Both the position numbers and the translations under genes were made by a program. This document shows positions 8,543 through 17,617 of a stretch of 64,000 bases of DNA, in pieces. The notes below the pieces were generated by a model. The model ran no database searches. It was given only the letters and a program-made list of their open reading frames with translations, and had not been told where the DNA came from. Within the stretch, counting starts at the first letter, position 1. The number at the start of each line of letters is the position of its first letter. This DNA comes from Lachnospiraceae bacterium (GTDB lineage: Bacteria; Bacillota; Clostridia; Lachnospirales; Lachnospiraceae), in contig CAJTCV010000001.1 of assembly GCA_910574805.1 (NCBI GenBank), positions 62,001 to 126,000 on the forward strand, read 5' to 3'.

Positions 8543-9928
8543 TCATTTTTCACACGCCTGAAGATACTCCCGATACACTTTTATCACCTTTCCCATCGCC
8601 GCTTTTCCCGGAGCCCCGATGGTCAGTCTCCTGTTTACACAGGTCTCCATGGAGATTGCTTCATAAATATCCGCCCCAAACACCGGACTGATGGCCTGAT
8701 ATTCCTCCAGAGACAGGTCATCCAGTGCCATGCCGCGTTCAATGCAGTACAGCACCAGCCGCCCCACGATCCCATGGGCGTCCCGGAAGGGAACACCATG
8801 ATTGACCAGATAATCTGCTGCATCCGTTGCATTGGTAAAACCATGCCGCGCACTGTCATTCATCCGCTCCCTGCAGAAATGGATCGTATCCAGCATACCG
8901 GTAAACAGCGCAATACAGCCTTTTACCGTATCTATGGAATCAAACACCAGTTCTTTGTCTTCCTGCATATCCTTATTGTAAGCCAGCGGAATTCCCTTCA
9001 AAGTTGTCAACAGAGACATGAGGGCACCGTATACTCTGCCGGTCTTGCCCCGCACCAGCTCTGCAATATCCGGATTCTTCTTCTGGGGCATGATGGAGCT
9101 TCCGGTGCTGTACGCATCATCGATCTCCACAAAACGGTATTCATTGCTGTTCCAGAGGATGATCTCCTCGCAGAAACGGCTCAGATGCATCATAATCACA
9201 GACATGGCAGACAGGTACTCCACCAGATAATCCCGGTCCGATACCGCGTCCATACTGTTGAGCATGGGACCGGAAAATCCCAGAAGCTCCGCTGTGTACT
9301 CCCGGTCCAGCGGATAGGTCGTCCCCGCAAGAGCGCCGGCGCCCAGAGGACAGTAGTTCATCCTTTCATGAATATCCCTCAGACGGGAACGATCTCTTTT
9401 GAACATCTCAAAATATGCTCCCATGTGATGTGCCAGCGTAACCGGCTGTGCCTTCTGCAGATGTGTGAACCCCGGCATGATCGTCTCTGTGTTCTCTTCC
9501 ATGATGCGCAGAAGCACCTCCAGAAGCTTCTTCAGAAGTTCATCCGTCTCCAGCACCTCCGCTCTCGCATAGAGACGCATATCCAGCGCCACCTGGTCAT
9601 TCCTGCTCCTGCCCGTGTGCAGCTTCTTGCCTGCGTCCCCGATCCGGTCGATCAGATTCGCCTCCACAAAGCTGTGGATATCCTCATATTCCTCTGTGAT
9701 CGCAAGCTTTCCGGCTTCCACATCCTCAAGTATCCCCCGAAGACCTTTCAGAATCGCATCACTCTCCGCCTCCGTCAGGATCCCCTGCTTCGCCAGCATC
9801 CGCACGTGAGCCATACTGCCCTCTATGTCCTGCCTGTAAAATTTCTGATCAAAAGAAATTGACGCGTTAAAACGATATACCAACTGATCCGTCTCCTTTG
9901 TAAAACGGCCGCCCCACAATTGTGCCAT
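8543..9928 (-). CDS. argH: Argininosuccinate lyase
   Basis: Cleaves argininosuccinate to arginine and fumarate, the last step of arginine synthesis. The superfamily signature GSSIMPQKKNPD carries the catalytic serine loop. HTGRSRNDQ and TPLDREYTAELLGF-like regions are also typical. ATG at 9928 (MAQLWGGRF) is chosen because AGGAAAGG lies nine bases upstream; the ATG at 9937 directly abuts that site. The length is 461 residues. No argG is adjacent, so the rest of the pathway is elsewhere. Confidence 0.95.
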   Translation of the reverse strand: MAQLWGGRFTKETDQLVYRFNASISFDQKFYRQDIEGSMAHVRMLAKQGILTEAESDAILKGLRGILEDVEAGKLAITEEYEDIHSFVEANLIDRIGDAGKKLHTGRSRNDQVALDMRLYARAEVLETDELLKKLLEVLLRIMEENTETIMPGFTHLQKAQPVTLAHHMGAYFEMFKRDRSRLRDIHERMNYCPLGAGALAGTTYPLDREYTAELLGFSGPMLNSMDAVSDRDYLVEYLSAMSVIMMHLSRFCEEIILWNSNEYRFVEIDDAYSTGSSIMPQKKNPDIAELVRGKTGRVYGALMSLLTTLKGIPLAYNKDMQEDKELVFDSIDTVKGCIALFTGMLDTIHFCRERMNDSARHGFTNATDAADYLVNHGVPFRDAHGIVGRLVLYCIERGMALDDLSLEEYQAISPVFGADIYEAISMETCVNRRLTIGAPGKAAMGKVIKVYREYLQACEK

Positions 9929-9961
9929 GTCTTTCATCCTTTCCTGTAAACTAATTTCTAC

Positions 9962-9990
9962 ATTTTATCATAAAGTTCTCCCGGACACAA
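9962..9990 (-). promoter_or_regulatory. Promoter of argH
   Basis: TTGTGT (9985-9990) and TAAAAT (9962-9967) with a 17-base spacer, about 35 bases upstream of the start. Confidence 0.65.
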
Positions 9991-10044
9991 TTCCCGGGAC
10001 AAAAAACACTTTGCAGAAATGACATCCTGCTCCCGCGCAAACCG

Positions 10045-10110
10045 GAAGGGGATGCCGCAAAATGCGCTGCTGCACCTTTGTTCAGCAGCGCATTTTGTGA
10101 CACCCCCTTC
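10045..10110 (-). terminator. Long hairpin terminator after the formate/nitrite-type transporter
   Basis: Arms 10045-10072 and 10083-10110 form a nearly perfect stem of about 28 bp with a ten-base loop. The core is GCGCTGCTG / CAGCAGCGC flanked by AAAAT and ATTTT, so it can terminate in either direction. Confidence 0.75.
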
Positions 10111-10157
10111 TGTCATTTCATTTATATGGGATATTTATTATAATGAAACTATCCGAT

Positions 10158-10928
10158 TTATTTGCCGGTATTCTTCTGGATCATGTAATACGGCCATGCC
10201 ACTAAAGCGATACCGCCAATCATATTGCCCACTGTCACTATGGCAAGATTGTACACATAACCGCCTATGGAGAGACCTGCCACCTCATTAGGATCCAAAA
10301 GCCCCGATGCCAGAATCGTCATGTTGGCAACACTGTGCTCAAATCCGCAGAGAACAAACACGAAGATACACCAGAAGATCATAACCAGCTTGCCGGACTC
10401 CGTTTTCATCTTGGAACCGCACCATACTGCCAGACAGACCAGCATATTACAGAAAATCGCCTTTATAAACAGATTCAGAGGCGCTCCACCCATCTTCGCT
10501 GCCGCCACTGTCGCGATTACTTCGCCCACCGCTCCACTGGCAAGACCTGTAAAGTGAAACATCACCGCCGCCATCAGAGAACCTGCAAGATTACCTATGT
10601 AACAGATGACCCACAGTCTGACTGCATCGCTCCACTTCACCTCTTTGGCAAGCGCGGCAGAAGCCATCACGAAATTATTTCCGGTAAACAGCTCCGCACC
10701 TGCCATCACGACCAGGCTGAGCGCTGCTGCAAAGGAAGCAGCCATCATGATCTTGCCTGCGCCGGTGGTTCCCAGATTCCCGCCTACCGTGAGCATGACA
10801 AAACCTCCAAAAGCGATAAAAAAGCCGGCCATGACTGCCGCGATCACATAACCCACCGGATTATTATTCAGAAGATTCAGCTTTCCCTTTGCTCCATTAC
10901 ACACGATCCCAAATTCATCTCTAAACAT
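10158..10928 (-). CDS. Formate/nitrite transporter family protein
   Basis: An integral membrane channel of the FocA/NirC family, 256 residues, with six hydrophobic segments and the family repeats (LSLVVMAGAELFTGNN; CGFEHSVANM; GNMIGGIALVAWPYY). It would move formate, nitrite or a related small anion across the membrane, in line with a fermentative anaerobe. The start is ATG at 10928 with AGGAGGGG upstream; the longer frame to 11003 has no ribosome site. Substrate cannot be told from sequence. Neighbouring genes give no clue, as no pfl or nir gene is adjacent. Confidence 0.9.
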   Translation of the reverse strand: MFRDEFGIVCNGAKGKLNLLNNNPVGYVIAAVMAGFFIAFGGFVMLTVGGNLGTTGAGKIMMAASFAAALSLVVMAGAELFTGNNFVMASAALAKEVKWSDAVRLWVICYIGNLAGSLMAAVMFHFTGLASGAVGEVIATVAAAKMGGAPLNLFIKAIFCNMLVCLAVWCGSKMKTESGKLVMIFWCIFVFVLCGFEHSVANMTILASGLLDPNEVAGLSIGGYVYNLAIVTVGNMIGGIALVAWPYYMIQKNTGK

Positions 10929-11123
10929 TGATACCCCTCCTGTTAAAGTTCCGCGGCAGCCAGTCTGATATGCTCCGCGTAAAATTTTACTACGCTTTAT
11001 CATAACATATTTTTATCTTCATGTGATTGTACACATTGTAGGAATTACCCCGTTTCCGATCTGTTCCTGCACCACTGTTCCCGATCCCGTCTGGTGCCTG
11101 GACGAAAAAAATAAAATTCACTA

Positions 11124-11152
11124 TTGATTTTTCTGTTTTGCTGGTATATAAT
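11124..11152 (+). promoter_or_regulatory. Promoter of tRNA-Gly
   Basis: TTGATT (11124-11129) and TATAAT (11147-11152), 17-base spacer, ten bases before the tRNA 5' end. Confidence 0.75.
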
Positions 11153-11162
11153 AACATTGTTT

Positions 11163-11233
11163 GCAGGTATAGTTCATCGGTAGAATGCCAGCTTCCCAAG
11201 CTGGAGAGGGGGGTTCGATTCCCCTTACCTGCT
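11163..11233 (+). tRNA. tRNA-Gly (anticodon CCC)
   Basis: A 71-base cloverleaf: acceptor GCAGGTA (11163-11169) with TACCTGC (11226-11232), anticodon arm CCAGC-TTCCCAA-GCTGG giving anticodon CCC, and a T arm with the TTCGATT loop. The discriminator is T, CCA is not encoded, and a run of T follows. It reads GGG codons. Confidence 0.95.
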
Positions 11234-11285
11234 TTTTTCATATGGTGATATATATTATCATCCAAATCAAGGAGGACTTCAGCAA

Positions 11286-11540
11286 ATGGCAAGAGGCATA
11301 AGAAAGCAGATCACTTACACCGGAAAAGCGGCAAAGATTCACGAGAAGGTACTGAAGCTGGAAGCAGATCTCAAAGCTGCAAAAGATGAACTGAAGACAG
11401 CATACAAGGAACAGCTCAAAGAAGAAAAGGCTGCAAGACAGAAAGCAGAAAAGGAAAACAAAGAAAAGCTGCTGAAGCTCATAGAGGAATCCGGGAAGAC
11501 TCCGGAAGAGATCATGGAACTTCTGAAGGAACATTCCTGA
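11286..11540 (+). CDS. Small basic coiled-coil protein of unknown function
   Basis: 84 residues, very rich in Lys and Glu, predicted almost wholly helical with a coiled coil over about residues 18-68. A short C-terminal KTPEEIMELLKEHS helix is separated from it by a turn. AAGGAGG lies about ten bases before the ATG, which makes it a convincing gene despite its size. It lies about 50 bases after tRNA-Gly and ends at a clear terminator, so it may be transcribed with the tRNA. No enzymatic motif is seen. A nucleic-acid-binding or scaffold role would be only a guess. Confidence 0.75.
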   Translation: MARGIRKQITYTGKAAKIHEKVLKLEADLKAAKDELKTAYKEQLKEEKAARQKAEKENKEKLLKLIEESGKTPEEIMELLKEHS

Positions 11541-11559
11541 TCAGATGTAGTACAGCGAT

Positions 11560-11600
11560 AAAGGATGGCGGAGTGGAACCTCTTCCATCCTTTTCTTTTT
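11560..11600. terminator. Terminator between the small coiled-coil gene and the PBP gene
   Basis: AAAGGATGG (11560-11568) pairs with CCATCCTTTT (11585-11594) and is followed by CTTTTTT on the plus strand. The converging penicillin-binding protein gene ends at its edge. Confidence 0.8.
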
Positions 11601-13360
11601 TATTCTTCTCCTTCTTCCTCTTCCTGGAGCATGGTCTCATCTCTCTCGATCCCCAGATACGGCAGGATATTTTCAAAAATATTTTTTACAACAGGCGCAC
11701 AGACTGTTCCGCCGTAATAGATTCCCTGCGGGTCATGGACGATGCACAGCGCCAGCACCTGCGGATCATCCGCCGGGGCAAAGCCGATAAAAGAAGAAAT
11801 ATATTTATGGGCGCTTCTGGGAAGCGTCTGAGAGGTCGCCGTCTTCCCTCCGATCCGATAGCCTTCGATATATGCCTTTTTACCGCCTCCTTCTGACACT
11901 ACTTTTTCCAGTATCTCACGCATCTGTGCAGAGACTTCTCCGCTGACCACGCCTTCCTCCATCTGGTAGGAAAATTCCTTCAGCACATTGCCGTCTCTGT
12001 CCTGAACCGCCACTCCAAAATGCGGCGTCACTCTCCTGCCGCCGTTGATCACCGAACTCACCATGGTGGCAAGCTGTACCGGCGTAATCTGAAAGGACTG
12101 CCCGAAGGTCATGGTAGCAAGCTCCACCTCTCCGATATTTTCCAGTGCATGCATGATCGTCCCCGCCTCGCCTGGAATGTCGATGCCGGTCTTCTCAAGA
12201 AGGTGATAGCTGGTAAAATACTGATAGAACATCTCCGGCCCCATGCGAAGACCCATGGTCATGAGTGCCGGATTACACGAATTCATAATCGCATGCGTAA
12301 AATCCTGCCCTCCGTGTCCTCCCGCCTTATGGCACCGGATCCTCCGGTCCTCCACGATCTTGAAGCCCGGACAGGAGAACTGGTCATTGATGGAGGACGT
12401 CCCGGACATCAGCGCCGCGGACGATGTAAAGACCTTGAATGTAGACCCGGGCTCATACGTATCATTTACACACTGATTCCTCCACATCTGATTCAGAGCG
12501 TCCTGCTTCTGCTGTTCTGTCATCCCCTCTGTACTGACTCCGGTGTTCAGGGTAAAGGGATCATTCAGATTAAATTCCGGCACATTGACGCAGGCATAGA
12601 TCTCTCCGTTCTGCGGATTCATGATCAGGATTGATACATAGTCCGCCGCCTTTGCCTCCATAACCTTCAGCGCCTCCTGCTGAGCATAAAACTGAATATT
12701 ATAATCCAGACTGACCACCAGATCATTTCCCGGGACAGACTCTACCCTTTCCTCCTTGGCATTTTCAATCTCCACGCCTCTGGCGTCCGTCAGCGTCAGG
12801 ATCGTCCCGGAGATTCCCTGCAGATACTCATCATATTTCACTTCCAGCCCGATAATTCCCTGATTGTCGCTGCCGGTAAAGCCCAGCACCTTGGATGCCA
12901 GTTCGTCAAAGGGATAATATCGCTTAAAATCCTCATCCACCTTCACGCCTGCATACTGATATGCACGGATGGCATCCCCCACTTCTTTGTCCACGTTGGA
13001 TTTGATCCGTTCAATGGAGCTTACTTTCTCCACCCGTCTTCTCACTGTCTCCTCCGAAAGCTCCAGTTCTCTGCACAGCATGGCGATAACCGCTTCCGGA
13101 TCCTTGATCTGGCTGTGAATGACCGAGATCGTACATACAGTCCGATTGTCTGCCAGCACCATACCCGTCCGGTCGATGATCCTTCCTCTGGCGGCCTTGA
13201 TGCTCCTCTCCCTTTCGTGCAGATCCTGGGCAAGCTCCTGATAATATTCCGACTCATATACCATCAGGTAGACCAGACGTCCCAGGAGTACCGCCATCAT
13301 CAGGATACAGGCAGTAAATACGATAACAATCTTCTTTTTATGAAATGTTTTACAGTGCAA
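11600..13360 (-). CDS. Class B penicillin-binding protein (SpoVD/PBP2-like)
   Basis: A peptidoglycan transpeptidase anchored by one N-terminal membrane segment (about 11-33), with a dimerisation region and a C-terminal transpeptidase domain. Active-site motifs are S306-T-F-K (SxxK), S361-C-N (SxN), and a third motif that reads K506-T-A instead of the usual KTG. No PASTA domain is seen. At 586 residues it is the second of two tandem PBPs, in the position of spoVD in Bacillus dcw clusters. The start codon is TTG at 13360; no ATG lies before the membrane segment. Its GAGGGA ribosome site falls inside the hairpin at 13361-13408. Confidence 0.9.
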   Translation of the reverse strand: MHCKTFHKKKIVIVFTACILMMAVLLGRLVYLMVYESEYYQELAQDLHERERSIKAARGRIIDRTGMVLADNRTVCTISVIHSQIKDPEAVIAMLCRELELSEETVRRRVEKVSSIERIKSNVDKEVGDAIRAYQYAGVKVDEDFKRYYPFDELASKVLGFTGSDNQGIIGLEVKYDEYLQGISGTILTLTDARGVEIENAKEERVESVPGNDLVVSLDYNIQFYAQQEALKVMEAKAADYVSILIMNPQNGEIYACVNVPEFNLNDPFTLNTGVSTEGMTEQQKQDALNQMWRNQCVNDTYEPGSTFKVFTSSAALMSGTSSINDQFSCPGFKIVEDRRIRCHKAGGHGGQDFTHAIMNSCNPALMTMGLRMGPEMFYQYFTSYHLLEKTGIDIPGEAGTIMHALENIGEVELATMTFGQSFQITPVQLATMVSSVINGGRRVTPHFGVAVQDRDGNVLKEFSYQMEEGVVSGEVSAQMREILEKVVSEGGGKKAYIEGYRIGGKTATSQTLPRSAHKYISSFIGFAPADDPQVLALCIVHDPQGIYYGGTVCAPVVKNIFENILPYLGIERDETMLQEEEEGEE

Positions 13361-13408
13361 AAAAGATCCCTCACAAGAAGCATTATCACTATCCTATGAA
13401 GGATCTTT
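13361..13408 (-). terminator. Hairpin between the two PBP genes (terminator or translational switch)
   Basis: On the minus strand AAGATCCT and GGGATCTT pair across a loop of about 30 bases, followed by TTTTTTG. The 3' arm contains the GAGGGA ribosome site of the next PBP gene, so the hairpin could both end transcription and hide the ribosome site. Confidence 0.5.
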
Positions 13409-13413
13409 CCTCT

Positions 13414-15591
13414 TTATTCCGTTGGATCATCCTCTTCTCCGGGGTCCGTGACCTCTGCCGGCTTCACATCCAGCAGATTGTCATTGATGGGCACGTCTCC
13501 CATGGATGGATCTTCCGGATCCACCGTACTGGGATCCGGCATCTGCACCGTCTCTCCGGTCTGGGGATCCACCAGCGTTCCTTCCGGAACCGGGTCTTCC
13601 TCAGATTCCGGCTCTTCAGCTTCCTCTGCCTCAGCCGCCGCCTGATCCGCCTCATACTCTTCTCTCATGTCCTCCGGAACATCCTCCGCCGCAGGATAGA
13701 TATTCAGGTATGGAAGCGCTTCTTTCATAATGTTTTTCCACAGCTCCTGAGCAAAAGCACTGGAATACTGCTTTTCTGCATTGGGACGGTCCACGACCAC
13801 GTACAGGACTACCTCCGGATGATCTGCCGGCGCAAAACCGATGAAAGACACCAGATAATTCACTTTATCCCTTGGAATCATCTCCGCAGTCCCGGTCTTC
13901 CCTCCCATGGCATACCCTGCGATCCTGGCGCTTCTTCCGGATGCGCTGTTACCGTTGGAATCCGCCGGTCCGTACATGGTATTATACAGATACCGTCTAA
14001 GCAGCGCCGATGTTTTAGAAGAAATGGGCGTGCGCAGGAGCACCGGGTCCACGTTTTCCATGGTACCGCCGCTGCTGTCCATGATCTTTTTCACCACATG
14101 GGGTTTATAATAGTATCCCCCGTTGACACAGGAGGAAAATGCCGATATCACCTGGATCATGGTTACATTATAGTTCTGCCCGAAGGAATTGGTCGCCAGA
14201 TCCGTGCTCCGCATGACCAGATTTTCACTGGGCGCATTTTCCTCCGCATAATAGATCAGCGTATCTGTACGTGCTTCTCCGGGCAGATCAATGTTGGTCC
14301 GAAGGCCGAAGTTAAACATATTCTGATATCTGGAGAAATTCTCTTCCCCCAGCTTCTCTGCAATCTGCATCAGCGCATCGTTACAGGAGACTTTGACCGC
14401 ACCCTCCACATCCAGAATCCCGTGGCCGGCTTTCTTGGCGCACCAGATGTCTCTTCCTGCCACATTTTTCTTTCCGTCACACAGAAATGTATCTCCATCA
14501 TGAATGGTCCCCGTCTCCAGTGCCGCAGCGATCGTGATCGGCTTTACTGTGGAACCAGGCTCAAAGCTGTCGCTGATACAGAAATTCCTCCACAGCTCAT
14601 TCAGAGCATTCAGCCGCTCTTCCTCTGTAAGCTGGTCGGCCTCTTCCTGGGTATAGAGCCCATTGGCCACCACGTCATAAGGCATGTTCAGGTCATATTT
14701 CCGGTTGCTCGCCATGGCAAGAATCTCACCATTGTTCGGATCCATCATAATGGCAGCAGCCGTATAGCTGCCGTCTCCCTCCCGGTATGCATCTCTGTAT
14801 TTTTCCTGAAAATCAGCGATTGCTTTTTCCGTAATCTCCTGAAGCGTAATATCGATCGTAGACATGACGCTGTTGCCGTCCGTCGCCGCACGGACTGTCT
14901 TCTCCCGCTCCAGGTCCTCATTGAGATAATTATAGCTCCTGCCGTTCTCTCCGTTCAGAGTATCCGAGTACTGCTGTTCGATTCCGTACTGCCCCACATT
15001 GCCCGCCACTGTATAACCGATCACATTGCATGCCAGCGAATCATACGGGTAACGGCGAATATAGGAATCTTCCAGCCATACCCCTGCGATCCTGCTGTCA
15101 TCCTCTTTCATGGCTTCTTCCAGCTCCGACACCTCGTCTTTGGTAAGCTGTTTTCTCAGAACCACATAATGACTGGTCTTCTTCTCCGTCATGATAAGAT
15201 TGAGTTCCTCCCGGTCCAGTCCAAAATAAGACACCAGCGCCTGAAGTGTAGGTTCCACACAGTCCTTTTCCGGCTGAGTGCTCTGATTTTCCAGAAGTAC
15301 CGCCGGGTCCAGGATCAGATTATACACTTTCTCGCTGGTGGCAAGAATCGTCCCGTTCCGGTCATAGATATCTCCCCGCTTATACGGAAGCAGGATACTG
15401 TTCGTATCCTGCTGTGCGAGTACCCTTCTTGTATACTGTTCTCCGCTGACTCTGATGATATACACCAGCCAGCCAAAGATCCCGGCAAGGATCAGTACGA
15501 TGGCGACAAATAACAGAGCCAGCTTCCGCTTCATCTTAAGTGTGATCTGTCTTCTCCTGGATCTTGCTCTCCGTCTTCTATTTCCTGCCAA
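13414..15591 (-). CDS. ftsI: Class B penicillin-binding protein, FtsI-like
   Basis: Septal peptidoglycan transpeptidase. Arg-rich cytoplasmic N-terminus, one membrane segment (about 24-46), PBP dimer region, then the transpeptidase domain with S347-T-V-K, S402-C-N and K565-T-G. The last 80 or so residues are very acidic and Pro-rich with no PASTA domain. The proposed start is TTG at 15591 with AGGAG upstream, giving 725 residues; a longer frame to 15666 overlaps ftsL. It follows the ftsL-like gene by about 20 bases, in standard dcw order (mraZ, rsmH, ftsL, pbp). The symbol reflects position and domain order. Confidence 0.9.
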   Translation of the reverse strand: MAGNRRRRARSRRRQITLKMKRKLALLFVAIVLILAGIFGWLVYIIRVSGEQYTRRVLAQQDTNSILLPYKRGDIYDRNGTILATSEKVYNLILDPAVLLENQSTQPEKDCVEPTLQALVSYFGLDREELNLIMTEKKTSHYVVLRKQLTKDEVSELEEAMKEDDSRIAGVWLEDSYIRRYPYDSLACNVIGYTVAGNVGQYGIEQQYSDTLNGENGRSYNYLNEDLEREKTVRAATDGNSVMSTIDITLQEITEKAIADFQEKYRDAYREGDGSYTAAAIMMDPNNGEILAMASNRKYDLNMPYDVVANGLYTQEEADQLTEEERLNALNELWRNFCISDSFEPGSTVKPITIAAALETGTIHDGDTFLCDGKKNVAGRDIWCAKKAGHGILDVEGAVKVSCNDALMQIAEKLGEENFSRYQNMFNFGLRTNIDLPGEARTDTLIYYAEENAPSENLVMRSTDLATNSFGQNYNVTMIQVISAFSSCVNGGYYYKPHVVKKIMDSSGGTMENVDPVLLRTPISSKTSALLRRYLYNTMYGPADSNGNSASGRSARIAGYAMGGKTGTAEMIPRDKVNYLVSFIGFAPADHPEVVLYVVVDRPNAEKQYSSAFAQELWKNIMKEALPYLNIYPAAEDVPEDMREEYEADQAAAEAEEAEEPESEEDPVPEGTLVDPQTGETVQMPDPSTVDPEDPSMGDVPINDNLLDVKPAEVTDPGEEDDPTE

Positions 15592-15610
15592 TGATCTACT
15601 CCTAATCCGA

Positions 15611-16102
15611 TTATTTTCCAAGAATGCGGTCCACCAGCGGAACTTCCTCATCCGGAATCTCCGCATTCTGCCTCACGTAATCTCTGGTTCCGCCGTCATA
15701 CAGGATCACCTGATCCTCGCTGGCATACACCATACCCAGCTCATTGATGGCGACCTCCTTGATATAGTCCAGATCCACAGAAGTCATAATTCTGGTATAA
15801 TTATCATCATTTTCCTTTCTCAGGTTCTCAAGCTGTGTCTCCAGCGCTGCAATGTTTTTGACCCGGCTTGTGGTCTCTGCCTGAAGCTGCAGGTAGTTTA
15901 CACAGGACCACAGTACCATGACTGCCGCCGCTGCAAGAAATACGGTATAAAATATGTTTACATACTGCACGCGCTCTTTCCCGGCCTGATGCCTTTGGAC
16001 CTGACGCTTCTGTCCCTGCCTTCTGGCAGGATGCTCTGCAGGATGGATCTTTCGTACGGTATTGCCCTCGATATATCCACGTCTTCTTCTGTCTGTGGCC
16101 AT
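15611..16102 (-). CDS. ftsL: FtsL-like cell-division protein
   Basis: A 163-residue bitopic membrane protein. It has a basic cytoplasmic N-terminus, one membrane segment (about 50-70, FYTVFLAAAAVMVLW), then an external Leu-zipper-like coiled coil (about 75-100) and a short acidic tail. Sequence similarity to FtsL/DivIC is weak as usual, but size, topology and position between rsmH and the PBP gene match FtsL of the divisome. ATG at 16102 is chosen with GGGGAG nine bases upstream. Confidence 0.8.
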   Translation of the reverse strand: MATDRRRRGYIEGNTVRKIHPAEHPARRQGQKRQVQRHQAGKERVQYVNIFYTVFLAAAAVMVLWSCVNYLQLQAETTSRVKNIAALETQLENLRKENDDNYTRIMTSVDLDYIKEVAINELGMVYASEDQVILYDGGTRDYVRQNAEIPDEEVPLVDRILGK

Positions 16103-16128
16103 GTGAACCAACTCCCCTCATTTATGTC

Positions 16129-17064
16129 TCACGCCCGTTCAAAAACACGGAGTTTTGCGCTTTTGGACCGGCTGTTCTCCTCCAGCTCTCTCTCTGTTGG
16201 AATCATTGGTCTTCTTGTCACAACTTTCCCTTTTGAAACTTTCCCACATACACATACCGGAAAATGGCTTGGGCATGTACACGGGTTCTCATTTTTTCGA
16301 AATGTATTTTTCACAATCCGGTCTTCCAGCGAATGGAAAGTAATGATACAGATCCTTCCGCCTGGACGCAGCAGATCGATCATATCCTCCAGCGAATCCC
16401 TCAGCACTTCCAGTTCCCGGTTCAGCTCGATCCGGATCGCCTGAAAAGTCTGTTTCGCCGGATGGCCCTTCTGCATCCGGATCTTCATCGGTATGGCCGC
16501 CTTTATGACCTCCACCAGCTCCCTGGTGGTCTCGATGGGTCTTTTTTCTCTTGCCTGTACAATGTGTTTTGCAATGTTTTTCGCGAATCTGTCTTCTCCG
16601 TAATCTCTTATGATACGGAACAGCTCCATCTCATCATAGCCGTTCACAATATCTCTCGCCGTCTTTTCCTGCCTCTGATCCATGCGCATATCAAGAGGCG
16701 CATCTTCCCGGTAGGTAAATCCTCTCTCTGCCTGGTCAAGCTGCCAGGATGAGACACCCAGATCCAGAAGGATCCCATCCACACCCTGCACACCCAGGGC
16801 CGCAAGTTCCTCTTTCATCCTGCAGTAGTTGCTCCGGATCACCGTCACGCGGTCTTTGTACATGGACAGCCTCTCACCGGCTGCTTCGACCGCCGCCGCG
16901 TCCTGATCAAAACCATAGAGATGCCCGCCGTCTGTCAGTCTGCTGCACAGTTCAAAAGCATGTCCGCCACCGCCCAACGTTCCGTCCACATAGATACCGT
17001 CCGGACGGACGTTCAACTGCTCCACCGTCTCATGAAGCATCACCGAATAATGTCTGAATTCCAT
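16129..17064 (-). CDS. rsmH: 16S rRNA (cytosine1402-N4)-methyltransferase
   Basis: Methylates C1402 in the decoding centre of 16S rRNA with SAM. Typical blocks are [13 protein letters not shown] at the start, the SAM-binding [35 protein letters not shown] and [11 protein letters not shown]. The 312-residue length is normal. ATG at 17064 has GGAAGG upstream; TTG at 17076 is an alternative. It follows mraZ directly in the dcw cluster. Confidence 0.97.
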   Translation of the reverse strand: MEFRHYSVMLHETVEQLNVRPDGIYVDGTLGGGGHAFELCSRLTDGGHLYGFDQDAAAVEAAGERLSMYKDRVTVIRSNYCRMKEELAALGVQGVDGILLDLGVSSWQLDQAERGFTYREDAPLDMRMDQRQEKTARDIVNGYDEMELFRIIRDYGEDRFAKNIAKHIVQAREKRPIETTRELVEVIKAAIPMKIRMQKGHPAKQTFQAIRIELNRELEVLRDSLEDMIDLLRPGGRICIITFHSLEDRIVKNTFRKNENPCTCPSHFPVCVCGKVSKGKVVTRRPMIPTERELEENSRSKSAKLRVFERA

Positions 17065-17101
17065 AAGCCCTTCCAAAATATAATATGCTTTTCAGATGTC
17101 C

Positions 17102-17533
17102 TTACTCTCTTCCACTTACGTAATTCAGGTGGCTGGCAATGGCATCCATATCGCTGAAATCTGCATTTTCCTTCCAGCGGTCTTCATTCCAGATCTCAAT
17201 ATGGTCCAGCATACCCGCAAGGAGTACATCCTTGTCGATGCCGGCAAATTCCCTCAGTGTCACCGGAAGAAGGATCCTGCCCTGCCTGTCCAGCTCACAG
17301 ACCGTGGCGCCTGCAATGATAAAACGTGTGAAAAGTCTGGCATTTTTGTCTGTAAGCGGAAGCTTTTTCAGCTCCTCCACATAGGAGCCCCAGCTGTCCA
17401 TGGGATACACGAACAGGCAGCCATCCAGTCCTCTTGTGACAACAAATTCCGCACCCAGCAGTTCGCGGAATCTGGAAGGAATGATCAGCCTGCCCTTGGG
17501 ATCTACCGTGTGCCTGTATTCGCCCATGAACAT
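17102..17533 (-). CDS. mraZ: Transcriptional regulator MraZ
   Basis: A DNA-binding protein of the AbrB-like fold that represses its own dcw operon. The two family repeats are clear: DPKGRLIIP near the N-terminus and DRQGRILLP in the second half. The length is 143 residues. ATG at 17533 (MFMGEYRHT) fits homologues. The promoter at 17618 and the AGTGG repeats upstream are its likely operator. Confidence 0.96.
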   Translation of the reverse strand: MFMGEYRHTVDPKGRLIIPSRFRELLGAEFVVTRGLDGCLFVYPMDSWGSYVEELKKLPLTDKNARLFTRFIIAGATVCELDRQGRILLPVTLREFAGIDKDVLLAGMLDHIEIWNEDRWKENADFSDMDAIASHLNYVSGRE

Positions 17534-17543
17534 CGATCCGCAC

Positions 17544-17608
17544 CCACTCCCGCATTGTTCCTCCACTTTTTATCATTTTGGAACCACTAAAAACCACTTT
17601 TCACCACT
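17544..17608 (-). promoter_or_regulatory. MraZ operator: AGTGG direct repeats
   Basis: On the minus strand AGTGG occurs three times at exact ten-base spacing (17604-17608, 17594-17598, 17584-17588), just downstream of the -10 element. Two more copies follow at 17563-17567 and 17544-17548. Direct GTGG-type repeats at one helical turn are the known form of MraZ binding sites. Confidence 0.82.
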
Positions 17609-17617
17609 TACTCGTTT

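Noticed and set aside
13345-15513. Long plus-strand open frame (722 residues) opposite the ftsI-like gene
   Set aside because: It is antisense to a gene with all PBP motifs. Its composition (many Arg, His, Ile) is typical of a shadow frame, and it has no ribosome site.
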